This document shows, piece after piece, positions 8,796-16,820 of a stretch of 57,945 nt of DNA (position 1 is the first letter of the stretch; each line of letters begins with the position of its first letter). The notes under the pieces are model-generated. The model searched no databases and was not told the DNA's origin. It was given only the letters and a program-made list of their open reading frames with translations. This DNA comes from Pirellulales bacterium (GTDB taxonomy: Bacteria; Planctomycetota; Planctomycetia; Pirellulales; DATAWG01), in the NCBI GenBank assembly GCA_035939775.1, contig DASZFO010000104.1, positions 1 through 57,945 on the forward strand, written 5' to 3'. The translations under genes were made by a program, and so were the position numbers.

Positions 8796-10148
8796 TCATG
8801 GGCTCGTTGCAATCGGATTGGTTGGGTTGCTCGGTTGCATCAGAGTTGTCGCGCGTTGTTGTAGTTTGCTCAGGCCGGCGGCCGCGTCGGCGAGCGTCAC
8901 CGGTTCGTCGATCCGCTGCCGCAAGTATCGTTGGATGTCGTCTTGCATCTCGATCGCGGCATCGACGGCTCGATTGGCGCCGCGGCGATAGGCGCCGATC
9001 GAGATCAGGTCTTCGTGATCGTGATGCGCTGAGAGCAATTCGCGGACGGTTTGCGCCGCATCGTGTTGCTTGCGCGGGGTGATTTCGGTCATCAGGCGGC
9101 TGATGCTCCCCAGCACATCGATGGCCGGATAATGCCCGCGGGCGGCCAACTTTCGCGAGAGCCAGGTGTGGCCGTCCAGCAGGCCGCGCACGGTGCCGCT
9201 GATCGGCTCCTGGGGATCGTCTCCCTCGACGAGCACGGAATAGAATCCGGTGATGCTCCCCTTCGCGGCGCGGCCGGCGCGCTCGACGAGCTTGGGGAGC
9301 ATCGCGAACACCGATGGCGGATAACCGCGTGTGGTCGGCGGCTCGCCGGCGGCCAGGCCGATCTCGCGCTGGGCCATTGCGAACCGCGTGATCGAGTCCA
9401 TCAGCAACATCACGTCGCGTCCCTGGTCGCGAAAGTACTCGGCGATCGCGGTGGCCGTTTGCGCGGCCTGAACTCTCATCAGGGCCGGCTCGTCGCTCGT
9501 GGCGACCACCACGACGCTCCGCGCCAGCCCCTCCGGACCTAGGTCCCGTTCCAAAAACTCGTTCACTTCCCGGCCACGCTCGCCGACCATCGCGATCACG
9601 TTCACATCCGCCGCCGTGTAGCGGGCCATCATCCCCAAGAGCACGCTCTTGCCGACTCCCGAGCCGGCGAAAATGCCCATGCGCTGCCCCTTGCCGCAGG
9701 TCAAGAGACCATCGAGGGCCCGAATGCCGGTGCCCAATGGTGAGTCGATCCGTGGACGATCGACGGACGGCGGCGGCTGGCGATCGAGCGGAATGCGACT
9801 GGTCAGCGCCGGTTGCGGGCGACCGTCGATGGCGCGGCCCTGGGCGTTCACGACGCGCCCCAAGAGTTCGTCGCCCACGCGGAGCCAGCGCGCGGTTCCC
9901 ACTAGCCGCACGCGGTTGCCGCGCCGCACGCCCTTCAATCCGCTGAAGGGATAAAGCAGCGTGAGCGAATCGCGGAAGCCGATGACCTCCGCCCGCAGCG
10001 GCTCTCGCCCCTGCCGCTCGATTTCGACGAGCGCGCCGACGGGCGCGGGGAAATCGGCCACCGCGGCGGTCATCCCCTGCGTCCGCAGCACGCTGCCAGC
10101 CAGCGCCGTCGGCATCACGCGATCGAGTTGTTCGATGAGGTCTTGCAC
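8796..10148 (-). CDS. fliI: Flagellum-specific export ATPase FliI
   Basis: 450 residues, GTG start 2 bases after fliH. It has a beta-barrel N-terminal domain and an F1-beta-like ATPase core: Walker A GIFAGSGVGKS near residues 160-170, Walker B RDVMLLMDSITRFA, and the PTTRGYPPSVFAMLPKLVER stretch typical of type III ATPases. The C-terminal helical domain (RRGANRAVDAAIEMQDDIQR) binds substrate-chaperone complexes. FliI energises unfolding and entry of flagellar proteins into the export gate, with FliH as regulator and FliJ as central stalk; all three are consecutive here. Confidence 0.97.
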   Translation of the reverse strand: MQDLIEQLDRVMPTALAGSVLRTQGMTAAVADFPAPVGALVEIERQGREPLRAEVIGFRDSLTLLYPFSGLKGVRRGNRVRLVGTARWLRVGDELLGRVVNAQGRAIDGRPQPALTSRIPLDRQPPPSVDRPRIDSPLGTGIRALDGLLTCGKGQRMGIFAGSGVGKSVLLGMMARYTAADVNVIAMVGERGREVNEFLERDLGPEGLARSVVVVATSDEPALMRVQAAQTATAIAEYFRDQGRDVMLLMDSITRFAMAQREIGLAAGEPPTTRGYPPSVFAMLPKLVERAGRAAKGSITGFYSVLVEGDDPQEPISGTVRGLLDGHTWLSRKLAARGHYPAIDVLGSISRLMTEITPRKQHDAAQTVRELLSAHHDHEDLISIGAYRRGANRAVDAAIEMQDDIQRYLRQRIDEPVTLADAAAGLSKLQQRATTLMQPSNPTNPIATSP

Positions 10149-10150
10149 TG

Positions 10151-10819
10151 TTACTCTTCGTTCCCGTTAGTCAGCTCTTCCTCGATCCGCGCTAGCTGGG
10201 CCTCAAACTGCTGATCGATCGTGCCGTGCAGCGTCTCGATCCGGCAACCGCCAGGCGTGACTTCGGGATCGGCCACGACTTCCGCGGGCCCGAGCCGCTC
10301 GAGTTCCGTCGTCAGGCGATCGACTTGTCCCTTGAGCGTATCGCGATCGGTTGGATGAAGATGGATGCGGAGTTGCGAACTGCCGGCGGCCATCTCCAAT
10401 CCCTCGCGAACCAGCGCGAGCGTCACGGCCGGCAGGTCGGGCACATGCCCGCGGACGATCTTGGCGGCGATCGCGGCGGCCAACTTCACCGTGCTTCGCT
10501 CCCAATGACCGAGCCAGGCCTGCTTGGCGTCAGCAATGCCGGCGATCGTCTTTTGCAGGGCCGGCAAGACGGTCTGCATTCGCTGACCGATCTTCTCGTC
10601 CAGCACTTTTTCCGCCGCTCGCATCGCGGCTTGCCTTCCTTCTTCCTCGGCGCGCTTCCGCACGCCGTCGGCTTGCTTCTGGGCCTCAGCAACCATCTCG
10701 GCGGCCTGGGACCGGATCTGATCCAGGTATTTCCCGGCCTGCTGTTTCATGTCTTCCAGGTTGAACGCGGCTTGCCGGATGCTGCGCGCCGAACCGCCGG
10801 ACTTGATGATGGTGGACAT
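10151..10819 (-). CDS. fliH: Flagellar assembly protein FliH
   Basis: 222 residues. An N-terminal helical region rich in Ala/Glu/Lys (residues about 20-90, with AAEMVAEAQKQADGVRKRAEE) is followed by the globular FliH/YscL-like C-terminal domain (AAAIAAKIVRGHVPDLPAVT, LRIHLHPTDRDTL, VVADPEVTPGGCRIETLHG). That GCRIET-type segment is typical of the V-ATPase subunit E/FliH superfamily. FliH negatively regulates FliI and docks it to the C-ring. It is directly upstream of fliI. Sequence conservation is modest, but position and domain layout agree. Confidence 0.9.
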   Translation of the reverse strand: MSTIIKSGGSARSIRQAAFNLEDMKQQAGKYLDQIRSQAAEMVAEAQKQADGVRKRAEEEGRQAAMRAAEKVLDEKIGQRMQTVLPALQKTIAGIADAKQAWLGHWERSTVKLAAAIAAKIVRGHVPDLPAVTLALVREGLEMAAGSSQLRIHLHPTDRDTLKGQVDRLTTELERLGPAEVVADPEVTPGGCRIETLHGTIDQQFEAQLARIEEELTNGNEE

Positions 10820-10863
10820 TGGAGGGCGGCGGGGTGCTGGGTGCGGATGAGCGGGGTATCTAC

Positions 10864-10898
10864 GATTTTGGATTTTCGATTTTGGATTTTGGATTTCA
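10864..10898. repeat. Heptamer array GATTTTG at the fliG stop
   Basis: Five near-identical 7-base units (GATTTTG, GATTTTC, GATTTTG, GATTTTG, GATTTCA). The last unit contains the fliG stop codon (TGA on the minus strand, 10898-10896). The same unit in complementary form recurs at 37905-37939. Confidence 0.85.
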
Positions 10899-11909
10899 AG
10901 CGGCTGCCAGGCGGGTTGCTCGATCGGCGTGGATGCGACCTTCCGATTCCAGATCGGCGGCCAAGTCGGCCAGGGCTTGCTGCGCGTCCTCGACGTCGGC
11001 CAGCCGGGTCGGCCCTAAATGAACGAGTGCTTTGTTCAGGGCCCGGGATTGTTCGGCCGGCAGGCGTCGTGTGACGCGCTCGACCAGTTCGGCGCTTGCC
11101 CCGGCCAAGGCCAGCACGATCAACTCCGGATCGGCGGCGCGCAGGACGGCAATCAGCGATTCGTCGTCGAACCGCATCAAATCCGTGAAGCAGTAATGGT
11201 TCGGGCGAAGCTTGCCGGCGAGCGGTCGATCCACGCGAGAGAGGTTCGTCATGATTTGGCGGCGGGCGTCGCGCGGGGCCGCATCGAGGATCGCGGAGAC
11301 AGCCGCTAAGCCGTTCGCCCTTCGGCGGCGATGGTGCGACTGCTCGAGCAGCCAGGCTTGCAATCCGCGCTCGACTTCCGCCAGAACGTGCGGATCGGTG
11401 TCATCCAGATTGGCCAGGCGTCGGACCACCTCCACTTGCACGCTGGACGGCAATTGGGCCAGCAGTTCACTCGCCCGCTCCGGCGGCAAATGCGCGGCTA
11501 CCAACGCGATTGTCTGCGGGTTCTCGCGGCGGAGAAATGGCAATAGGGTGTCGGATTCCGTCTCATGCAAGAAGCGAAACGGAGGTTTGTCGGCGACCGG
11601 TTCTTCGATCGGTTCTTCGATTGCCATGGCGCGCGGGCGCTCGATCGGAATCGCCAACGTGCGGGTCAGTTCGCCATCCAACTCAATCCCCGGCGGATGC
11701 TTGTCGGGCACCAAGGGGCCGATGCGGAAGAATTCGTCGATGATCTCGTCTTGTTCGGCCGGATCGACGTCGCCAAGATGCAGAATCGCGCGGCGGACTC
11801 GGTCGGCCTGCTCGGCCGCCATCTGATCGAGCAGCAGGTCAGCCGTCCGCTGATCGAGACTCGCGACCAGAATAGCCGCTTTCCTCAAGGATGGTTTTCG
11901 TCGTTTCAT
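10896..11909 (-). CDS. fliG: Flagellar motor switch protein FliG
   Basis: 337 residues. The N-terminal domain (LRKAAILVASLDQRTADLLL) binds FliF. The middle domain has the FliM-binding signature as ENPQTIALVAAHLPPERAS (residues 129-147), with Asn where most FliG proteins have His (EHPQ). The C-terminal torque domain begins around FTDLMRFDDESLIAVLRAAD and ends with charged helices that face MotA. FliG joins MS-ring and C-ring and determines rotation direction. The stop codon lies inside a heptamer repeat array. It is somewhat more divergent than the other ring proteins. Confidence 0.93.
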   Translation of the reverse strand: MKRRKPSLRKAAILVASLDQRTADLLLDQMAAEQADRVRRAILHLGDVDPAEQDEIIDEFFRIGPLVPDKHPPGIELDGELTRTLAIPIERPRAMAIEEPIEEPVADKPPFRFLHETESDTLLPFLRRENPQTIALVAAHLPPERASELLAQLPSSVQVEVVRRLANLDDTDPHVLAEVERGLQAWLLEQSHHRRRRANGLAAVSAILDAAPRDARRQIMTNLSRVDRPLAGKLRPNHYCFTDLMRFDDESLIAVLRAADPELIVLALAGASAELVERVTRRLPAEQSRALNKALVHLGPTRLADVEDAQQALADLAADLESEGRIHADRATRLAAA

Positions 11910-11919
11910 AGTGCTGACT

Positions 11920-11954
11920 GACTTTCGTACTTTGTCCTTCGCACTTCGTACTTA
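11920..11954. repeat. Heptamer array GTACTTC between fliF and fliG
   Basis: Five 7-base units (GACTTTC, GTACTTT, GTCCTTC, GCACTTC, GTACTTA) fill most of the 45-base gap and begin directly after the fliF stop codon (11957-11955, minus strand). A related array lies at 15358-15385. Confidence 0.8.
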
Positions 11955-13631
11955 TTAAGTTGCGCTGCCGATCCAATTCCGCAGGATATTCGCCGCGGCG
12001 TCGGGATCTTCGCGGACAATCTCCACCAGTTCATCGCGGAGCGTCGGGCCGGACTTCGCGCGCCGCTTGAGCCGCGCGGCGGCTTCTTGCTGCTCGATCT
12101 CCGGTGGCGCTTCCGCCTCGCCGGCGGGCGCCGCGGCGACCGGCGCCGCTTCGCTCCGCGGCAGTGCCGCCGCCGGCATGGCCTTCACGACGGATCGCAA
12201 AACCAGCAGGCTGACCAATCCCAGCCCGATCATCCCCAACGTGCTCCAATACTGGCTCAGCCAAGAGAGCGCTTTGTCGGCGGCGCTCGGCGGCGTAATT
12301 GGCGCCGAAGGAAGCTGCTGGAAAGTTGTCACCGTGACCAGTGGCGTCGTCTCCTGGACTTTGGCGTCCGGCTTCGGTAGCAACTGGGCCACATGGCCCT
12401 GAATCTTTTTCATTACCGCCGATTCAATCTTGTCGATGTCGCTGTTGCTAGGGGCCTTCGGCTCGGTACCGGCGGGCGTCGGGTTCTCCATGCGCCAAAC
12501 CTTCTCGTAGTAACTGCTGGGAACACCGACCGTAACCGTAACGCGGTTTGGAGTGAGGCCGGCTTTTCTGGTGACCGATTGCGTTTGCGTCGCCGTATTT
12601 TTTGTGCGCGTCTTCTGGGTGTCTTCTTCGGTCTTCGGTCCGCTTGACGCGCCCAGTACGGCCCCCGTGTTGCTCAGCACTCCTCCTTGGCGGGCCAAGC
12701 CGGGAGATCCGCCGACGGAACCCGGCTGAGTGCTCGATGTGTGAGTATTCTCTTCCACTTCGACCGGGATGGTTTTGGGATCGACTCGGTCTTCGCGTGT
12801 TTCAACGTCAAGCTCCGTATTCAATTCGACGTTGACGTTGATCTTGGCGCCTGGGATGAACGACAGCGCATCGCGGATTGTTGTTTGGTAGTCTCTCTCG
12901 TACCTGCGTTTCGCGGTGGCATACGCATCGTCGAGGCCGCTTCCGGCCGCGCTGCTGCCGCCAGGGAAGGTGCTATTCGTGTTGAGATCAAGAACAGAAA
13001 TATCCGTCGGTTTGCAACCGAGCGCCCCCGCAATGAACTGACGGATTGATTGAGCACGCTCGTCTTCCAGCGGATCGTTTCCCTGGGGCTTGACGCTGAC
13101 CGACGCGGTCTTCACAGCGCGCTGCACGCTTAGCCCGGATTCGGGCTCGATGTTGTACATGACCTCGGCACTTTCAATCCCGCTCATCCCGGCAATGACG
13201 GCGGCCAATTCCTTCTGGTGCGCGACCTGGAAAATCTCCTTCTGCTGCTTCTGCGAGCCGAAGGGTCCGACATCTTTAATCGCACCGATCATGTAGTCGC
13301 CGAAACCGCGCGGCAGGGCGTTGGCATCGACCAGCGCCGCCAAATAAAGCGCCTTCTGCGTGCGCGGCACGCGAATCACCCCGCCGGCGTCGATTTCGAA
13401 GTCGTTCAATTTCGCCTTCCCGAACGCCCCTTGGATTGCAACGAGTTGGGTGGACGGGATCGGATTTCCCCCAAACAGAAAGTCATCTGGGCTCGACGTT
13501 TGATGGTTGAATAAATACCCCAGGCTCACGACCAGCACGGCCAGCAACAGCCCGGCCGTGATCCGCGCGCCGGGCGTCATCGAGCGAAACAGATCGGTGA
13601 TCTGAGCGATCGCTTTGTTGAGAAAGTCCAT
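11955..13631 (-). CDS. fliF: Flagellar MS-ring protein FliF
   Basis: 558 residues. There are transmembrane helices near residues 21-41 (ARITAGLLLAVLVVSLGYLF) and near 462-482 (LGMIGLGLVSLLVLRSVV). Between them are ring-building motifs (FGKAKLNDFEIDAGGVIRVP, MSGIESAEVMYNIEPESGLS, VKTASVSVKPQG) and a long periplasmic beta-collar region. The C-terminal cytoplasmic tail (LRDELVEIVREDPDAAANIL, then RNWIG) is the FliG-binding peptide. It builds the MS-ring around the export gate. Gene order fliE-fliF-fliG is conserved in most flagellates. Confidence 0.96.
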   Translation of the reverse strand: MDFLNKAIAQITDLFRSMTPGARITAGLLLAVLVVSLGYLFNHQTSSPDDFLFGGNPIPSTQLVAIQGAFGKAKLNDFEIDAGGVIRVPRTQKALYLAALVDANALPRGFGDYMIGAIKDVGPFGSQKQQKEIFQVAHQKELAAVIAGMSGIESAEVMYNIEPESGLSVQRAVKTASVSVKPQGNDPLEDERAQSIRQFIAGALGCKPTDISVLDLNTNSTFPGGSSAAGSGLDDAYATAKRRYERDYQTTIRDALSFIPGAKINVNVELNTELDVETREDRVDPKTIPVEVEENTHTSSTQPGSVGGSPGLARQGGVLSNTGAVLGASSGPKTEEDTQKTRTKNTATQTQSVTRKAGLTPNRVTVTVGVPSSYYEKVWRMENPTPAGTEPKAPSNSDIDKIESAVMKKIQGHVAQLLPKPDAKVQETTPLVTVTTFQQLPSAPITPPSAADKALSWLSQYWSTLGMIGLGLVSLLVLRSVVKAMPAAALPRSEAAPVAAAPAGEAEAPPEIEQQEAAARLKRRAKSGPTLRDELVEIVREDPDAAANILRNWIGSAT

Positions 13632-13668
13632 GGTGGGCGGCCAAATCCAGTTTCGTGACTCAGGAAAT

Positions 13669-13733
13669 GTAGCAGGCAGACTCCGTGTGCCGTCCGGTCC
13701 GCGTCGTCACGGCACACGGAGTGTGCCTATTAC
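13669..13733. repeat. BIME-like inverted repeat, GGCACACGGAGTGTGCC family
   Basis: It starts GTAGCAGGCA and ends TGCCTATTAC; the 18-base arms (AGGCAGACTCCGTGTGCC and GGCACACGGAGTGTGCCT) pair at 17 of 18 positions, and each arm can also fold on itself. It lies between fliF and fliE. The sister copy is at 20641-20697. Confidence 0.85.
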
Positions 13734-14054
13734 CTAAATCTGAATCCCCTTGATCTCTTGAAATGCCGAGGTGAGTTTATTTCGAATCTGCATCATCATG
13801 CGGAAAGCGATATCGGCCTTTTGCACGGCGGTGAGCACTTGCGCCGGATCGACGTCGCCGCCGGTGAACAAGTTTTCGACCGCGTGATCGGCGTCTTGCT
13901 GCATTGTGTTAACCTGCTTGATCGAATCGAGCAGGAGATTCTTGAACGACCCTTCGCCCGATTCCTTCGCAGCTCCCGCGCCGCCGAGCGAGGCGGCGCC
14001 GAGCGGCGCCGCGGCGGATGAAGCAGCCGTGCTAAGTTTGCCTATCGTGTTCAT
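13734..14054 (-). CDS. fliE: Flagellar hook-basal body complex protein FliE
   Basis: 106 residues. The C-terminal half carries the FliE signature: NLLLDSIKQVNTMQQDADHA, VENLFTGGDVDPAQVLTAVQ and KADIAFRMMMQIRNKLTSAF ending in QEIKGIQI. FliE is the first rod-type subunit and connects the MS-ring and export gate to the FlgB/FlgC rod. The N-terminal 35 residues are Ala/Gly-rich. It is followed by fliF and preceded by flgC, with inverted repeats in both gaps. Confidence 0.95.
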   Translation of the reverse strand: MNTIGKLSTAASSAAAPLGAASLGGAGAAKESGEGSFKNLLLDSIKQVNTMQQDADHAVENLFTGGDVDPAQVLTAVQKADIAFRMMMQIRNKLTSAFQEIKGIQI

Positions 14055-14062
14055 GGTTCACC

Positions 14063-14124
14063 GTATAGGGCACGCTGTGCGTGCCGGCGCTGCTGGTGGT
14101 TCTGGCACGCATGGCGTGCCCTAC
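14063..14124. repeat. BIME-like double hairpin between flgC and fliE
   Basis: A left hairpin GGGCACGCTGTGCGTGCC and a right hairpin GGCACGCATGGCGTGCCC, which also pair with each other. The outer ends are GTATA (left) and CTAC (right), so the GTAG foot is intact only on the minus-strand copy. Confidence 0.75.
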
Positions 14125-14129
14125 GTCGC

Positions 14130-14552
14130 TTATCCGATAATTTTCAATGCCTGGCCGAACATGCTCTTGCTGGCTTCGATTACGCCGATGTTCGCTTCAT
14201 AGGCTCGCGTGGCGTTGAGCGAGTCGACGAATTCCGTGGTCATGTCGATATTGGGATAGGCGACGTAGCCCTTGTGCGGGCCTTCGTGCTGGGCATCGGG
14301 ATGCCCCGGTTGGTATCGCCAGAGCGGCTCCTTCTGCGACGTCTCGACGGAATCGACGCGAACTCCGACGGCCCCTTCCGGCGTCTTGGTCTGCTCGTCG
14401 GTCTTGAAAACGACGAACCGAGGCTGATAAGGGACCGCTTCCCCCGCCTCGTTGCGCGTGGTCGAAAGATTCGCGATATTGCCCGAGATCGCGTCCATGC
14501 GGGTGCGCTGGGCGATGAGCGCGCTGGTGCTGATATCGAGAGAGGTGAACAT
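14130..14552 (-). CDS. flgC: Flagellar basal-body rod protein FlgC
   Basis: 140 residues. The N-terminus MFTSLDISTSALIAQRTRMD then AISGNIANLSTTR carries the rod-family ANNLAN-type motif, and the C-terminus NIDMTTEFVDSLNATRAYEA then NIGVIEASKSMFGQALKIIG is the matching D0 helix of FlgC. The PNID motif is characteristic of FlgC and of FlgG-type rod proteins. It is exported and assembled as proximal rod. It lies between flgB and fliE on the minus strand, the normal flgB-flgC-fliE order. Confidence 0.96.
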   Translation of the reverse strand: MFTSLDISTSALIAQRTRMDAISGNIANLSTTRNEAGEAVPYQPRFVVFKTDEQTKTPEGAVGVRVDSVETSQKEPLWRYQPGHPDAQHEGPHKGYVAYPNIDMTTEFVDSLNATRAYEANIGVIEASKSMFGQALKIIG

Positions 14553-14597
14553 GCGACGTCCCTGTCGAGTATGATCGTGTGGCTCGGTTTTATGGTC

Positions 14598-14645
14598 GTA
14601 GCGGACGCTGCCAGCGTCCGTGCCGACGTTAGCAGCGTCGGCTAC
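14598..14645. repeat. BIME-like double hairpin donating the flgB stop codon
   Basis: GTAG, hairpin GGACGCTGCCAGCGTCC, spacer, hairpin CCGACGTTAGCAGCGTCGG, CTAC. On the minus strand the terminal GTAG supplies the TAG stop codon of flgB (14644-14642). Confidence 0.85.
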
Positions 14646-15067
14646 GCTTGTTCGCTGATCGCGGATTGGAGCAGCCGGAACTGATTGGTCATGATCGTCA
14701 CGGCCAGGTTGTATTGCATTTGATTCTTGGTCAATTCGGCGACCTGCCGTTCGAGGTCGTTATCGCTCTGGTCGTGATAGACTAGGCTCTTCATCGTTTC
14801 GCGCACGCCGGCAAACGGGTCTTCGCTGTCGGCGGCTGTTCCCCCGAGCGGGTTGGCGCCTCCCGGTTCCGCGGCCTGTTGGTGGCGAGTTTCGATCGCC
14901 TCTTTCAGTTGGCTCTGGAATAGGGCGGGCGACAAATCCTTGGCCCGGTAGCCGGGCGTGTCGAGGTTGGCGATATTGCCCGCCAGCACGTTGTGCCGCG
15001 CCTCGCTGAACCCGATCACCTTCTCGAGTATGGGGATTGTGGTCGAATTGAATAACGTCGGGAGCAT
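14642..15067 (-). CDS. flgB: Flagellar basal-body rod protein FlgB
   Basis: 141 residues from the ATG at 15067, chosen because AAGGA lies 5-6 bases upstream and the sequence MLPTLFNSTTIPILEKVIGF matches FlgB starts; the frame stays open to 15154 without family resemblance. The core motif ARHNVLAGNIANLDTPGYRA is the rod-family N-terminal signature, and the C-terminus (DLERQVAELTKNQMQYNLAV) is the FlgB C-terminal helix. It forms the most proximal rod. It is the first structural gene of the flagellar operon, with a sigma-54-like promoter just upstream. Confidence 0.95.
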   Translation of the reverse strand: MLPTLFNSTTIPILEKVIGFSEARHNVLAGNIANLDTPGYRAKDLSPALFQSQLKEAIETRHQQAAEPGGANPLGGTAADSEDPFAGVRETMKSLVYHDQSDNDLERQVAELTKNQMQYNLAVTIMTNQFRLLQSAISEQA

Positions 15068-15085
15068 CTCATTCCTTCGGATTAA

Positions 15086-15101
15086 CGCAACTGCCGTGCC
15101 G
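15086..15101 (-). promoter_or_regulatory. Candidate sigma-54 promoter upstream of flgB
   Basis: On the minus strand CGGCACGGCAGTTGCG reads as the sigma-54 pattern TGGCACG-N4-TTGCW, with GG and GC correctly spaced. The next upstream gene encodes a sigma-54-type activator. The predicted start of transcription (about 15075) would leave only about 8 bases before the flgB ATG and cut into the ribosome-binding site, so this may be chance or flgB may be nearly leaderless. Confidence 0.4.
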
Positions 15102-15347
15102 CGCGCGTCGGCGGCGCTTTCTCGGCCGGCCGGCGGCGATTCACATCGACGCAATTTGCGAATTATTGCGAGCTTGCGTCATCTCGCTAGACTCCTTCGC
15201 TCCGCTTGATTCGTAAAATCTGTGTCTCACAGGCGCCGACGATCGGCATTTCCTGCGCGTCTCGAATCGGCAGATTTTGCCGGATCGCGCCGAATGGTAA
15301 ACCATCACGGCACAAGTGCCGCGGCTAACGACTCACTCCGAACAATG

Positions 15348-16820
15348 TCAAATCTTTCGTACTTCGTACTTAGCACTTTGTACTTCACCAAATGCTTTCG
15401 CTCGCGGAGCATATCCATAGGCTTTAAGCTTTCCCGACAGCGTGCGAATGCCAATCCCCAGGGCCTGCGCCGTTTTGGCTCGATGGCCGTTGAATCGTTC
15501 GAGCGTCGCTTCGATCAGCTTCCGTTCCATGTCATCGAGATTCAGGCCGACTTCGATTGAATCGTCCGTCGCCGACGCGATCGGTCTTTGATGCCCGGCC
15601 GTGCCGGCTGGCCCATCGATCAACCAGTCGCGCAGTTCGTCGGCTGAGATCGGATTGCCCAGATTCAGCACGCTGGCCCGCGTAATGATGTTTTCTAGCT
15701 CGCGCACGTTGCCGGGCCAACGGTAGTTGATCAACAAATCCAGCGCGCCGCGCTCCAGGGCGCACGGTTCGCGGTGCAGCCGCGCAGCCGCCCGCCAGAG
15801 AAAATGCTCGGCCAATTCGGCGACGTCCTCGCGGCGTTCGCGCAGCGGCGGGACCACCAGCGGCACGACGGCGAGCCGGTAATACAGGTCCTCGCGAAAC
15901 CGGCCGGCCGCGACCTCCTGCCGCAGGTCGCGGTTCGTCGTGGCCAACACACGGACGTCGACTTCGCGCGTCGCGCTCGAGCCGACCTTCTCGAACGTCC
16001 GCTCTTGCAGCACGCGGAGCAGCTTGGCCTGCAAGCTCAGATCGATCTCGGTGATTTCGTCGAGCAGGATCGTGCCGCCGTCGGCCAATTCGAAACGCCC
16101 CGTCCGCGGGTTATCCGCCCCGGTGAATGCGCCCCGCTCATGGCCGAACAATTCGCTTTCCATGAGATGAACCGAGAGCACGGGGCAATTCAGGCTGACC
16201 AGCGGCGCCGCGGCGCGGTCGCTGGCGGCATGCACCGAGCGGGCGACGAGTTCCTTTCCCGTGCCGCTTTCGCCGGTGATGAGCACCGTCTCGGACGTCC
16301 GGGCGACCTGCTGGATCCTCGATCGCATGGCTTGCATCGCCTGGCTGGCGCCGATCATCGTGACCGGCCCGAATTGGCCCGGCTGCTGCACCGTCGGTCG
16401 CCGATCGAGCAGCCGACCATGTTGGATCGCTCGGGCGACAAGCTGCTCGAGCTGCTCGACGTCGAAGGGCTTTTCGATATAGTCGAACGCCCCGTGCCGC
16501 ATCGCATCGACAGCCGAGGCGACGGAAGCGTGCGCCGTGACCATCAGCACCTGTGCTCCGTGCGGCCGGCGCTCGAGATGATGAATGAATTCCAAGCCGC
16601 TCATGCCCGGCATTTGCAAATCGGTGATCACGACGTCGAAGCTCTCGCGCTCGAGCCCTTTCAGGGCCTCGGCCGCGCTCGCCAGGCACTCCACCTGATG
16701 GCCGGCATGCCGTAGCACGTCGGCCATCGATTCGCGGGCCTGAAGGTGATCGTCGACGACCAACACCCGGCCGGCGACGGACGGCGTTGCGACGGCAAGT
16801 TCGATCGTTTTAGCGTTCAT
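15348..16820 (-). CDS. Sigma-54-dependent response regulator (NtrC/FlrC type)
   Basis: 490 residues with three domains. The receiver has acidic D23/D24, phospho-acceptor D67 (VITDLQMPG), T95 and K117. The AAA+ domain has Walker A GESGTGKE at 183-190 and the sigma-54-contacting loop GAFTGA at 230-235. A Fis-type helix-turn-helix lies near residues 436-475 ([20 protein letters not shown]). It should open sigma-54 promoters on phosphorylation. The start overlaps the kinase stop (ATGA), so the two form a pair; position beside flgB points to flagellar gene control. The last 10-12 residues ([10 protein letters not shown]) are encoded by a heptamer repeat array. Confidence 0.93.
   Translation of the reverse strand: MNAKTIELAVATPSVAGRVLVVDDHLQARESMADVLRHAGHQVECLASAAEALKGLERESFDVVITDLQMPGMSGLEFIHHLERRPHGAQVLMVTAHASVASAVDAMRHGAFDYIEKPFDVEQLEQLVARAIQHGRLLDRRPTVQQPGQFGPVTMIGASQAMQAMRSRIQQVARTSETVLITGESGTGKELVARSVHAASDRAAAPLVSLNCPVLSVHLMESELFGHERGAFTGADNPRTGRFELADGGTILLDEITEIDLSLQAKLLRVLQERTFEKVGSSATREVDVRVLATTNRDLRQEVAAGRFREDLYYRLAVVPLVVPPLRERREDVAELAEHFLWRAAARLHREPCALERGALDLLINYRWPGNVRELENIITRASVLNLGNPISADELRDWLIDGPAGTAGHQRPIASATDDSIEVGLNLDDMERKLIEATLERFNGHRAKTAQALGIGIRTLSGKLKAYGYAPRAKAFGEVQSAKYEVRKI
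15358..15385. repeat. Heptamer array coding the regulator C-terminus
   Basis: Four units (CGTACTT, CGTACTT, AGCACTT, TGTACTT) that lie within the reading frame of the response regulator, just before its stop codon. They belong to the same family as 11920-11954. Confidence 0.75.

Noticed and set aside
10864-10898. CRISPR-like array
   Set aside because: The tandem units are 7 bases with no spacers and no cas genes; it is a simple short tandem repeat.
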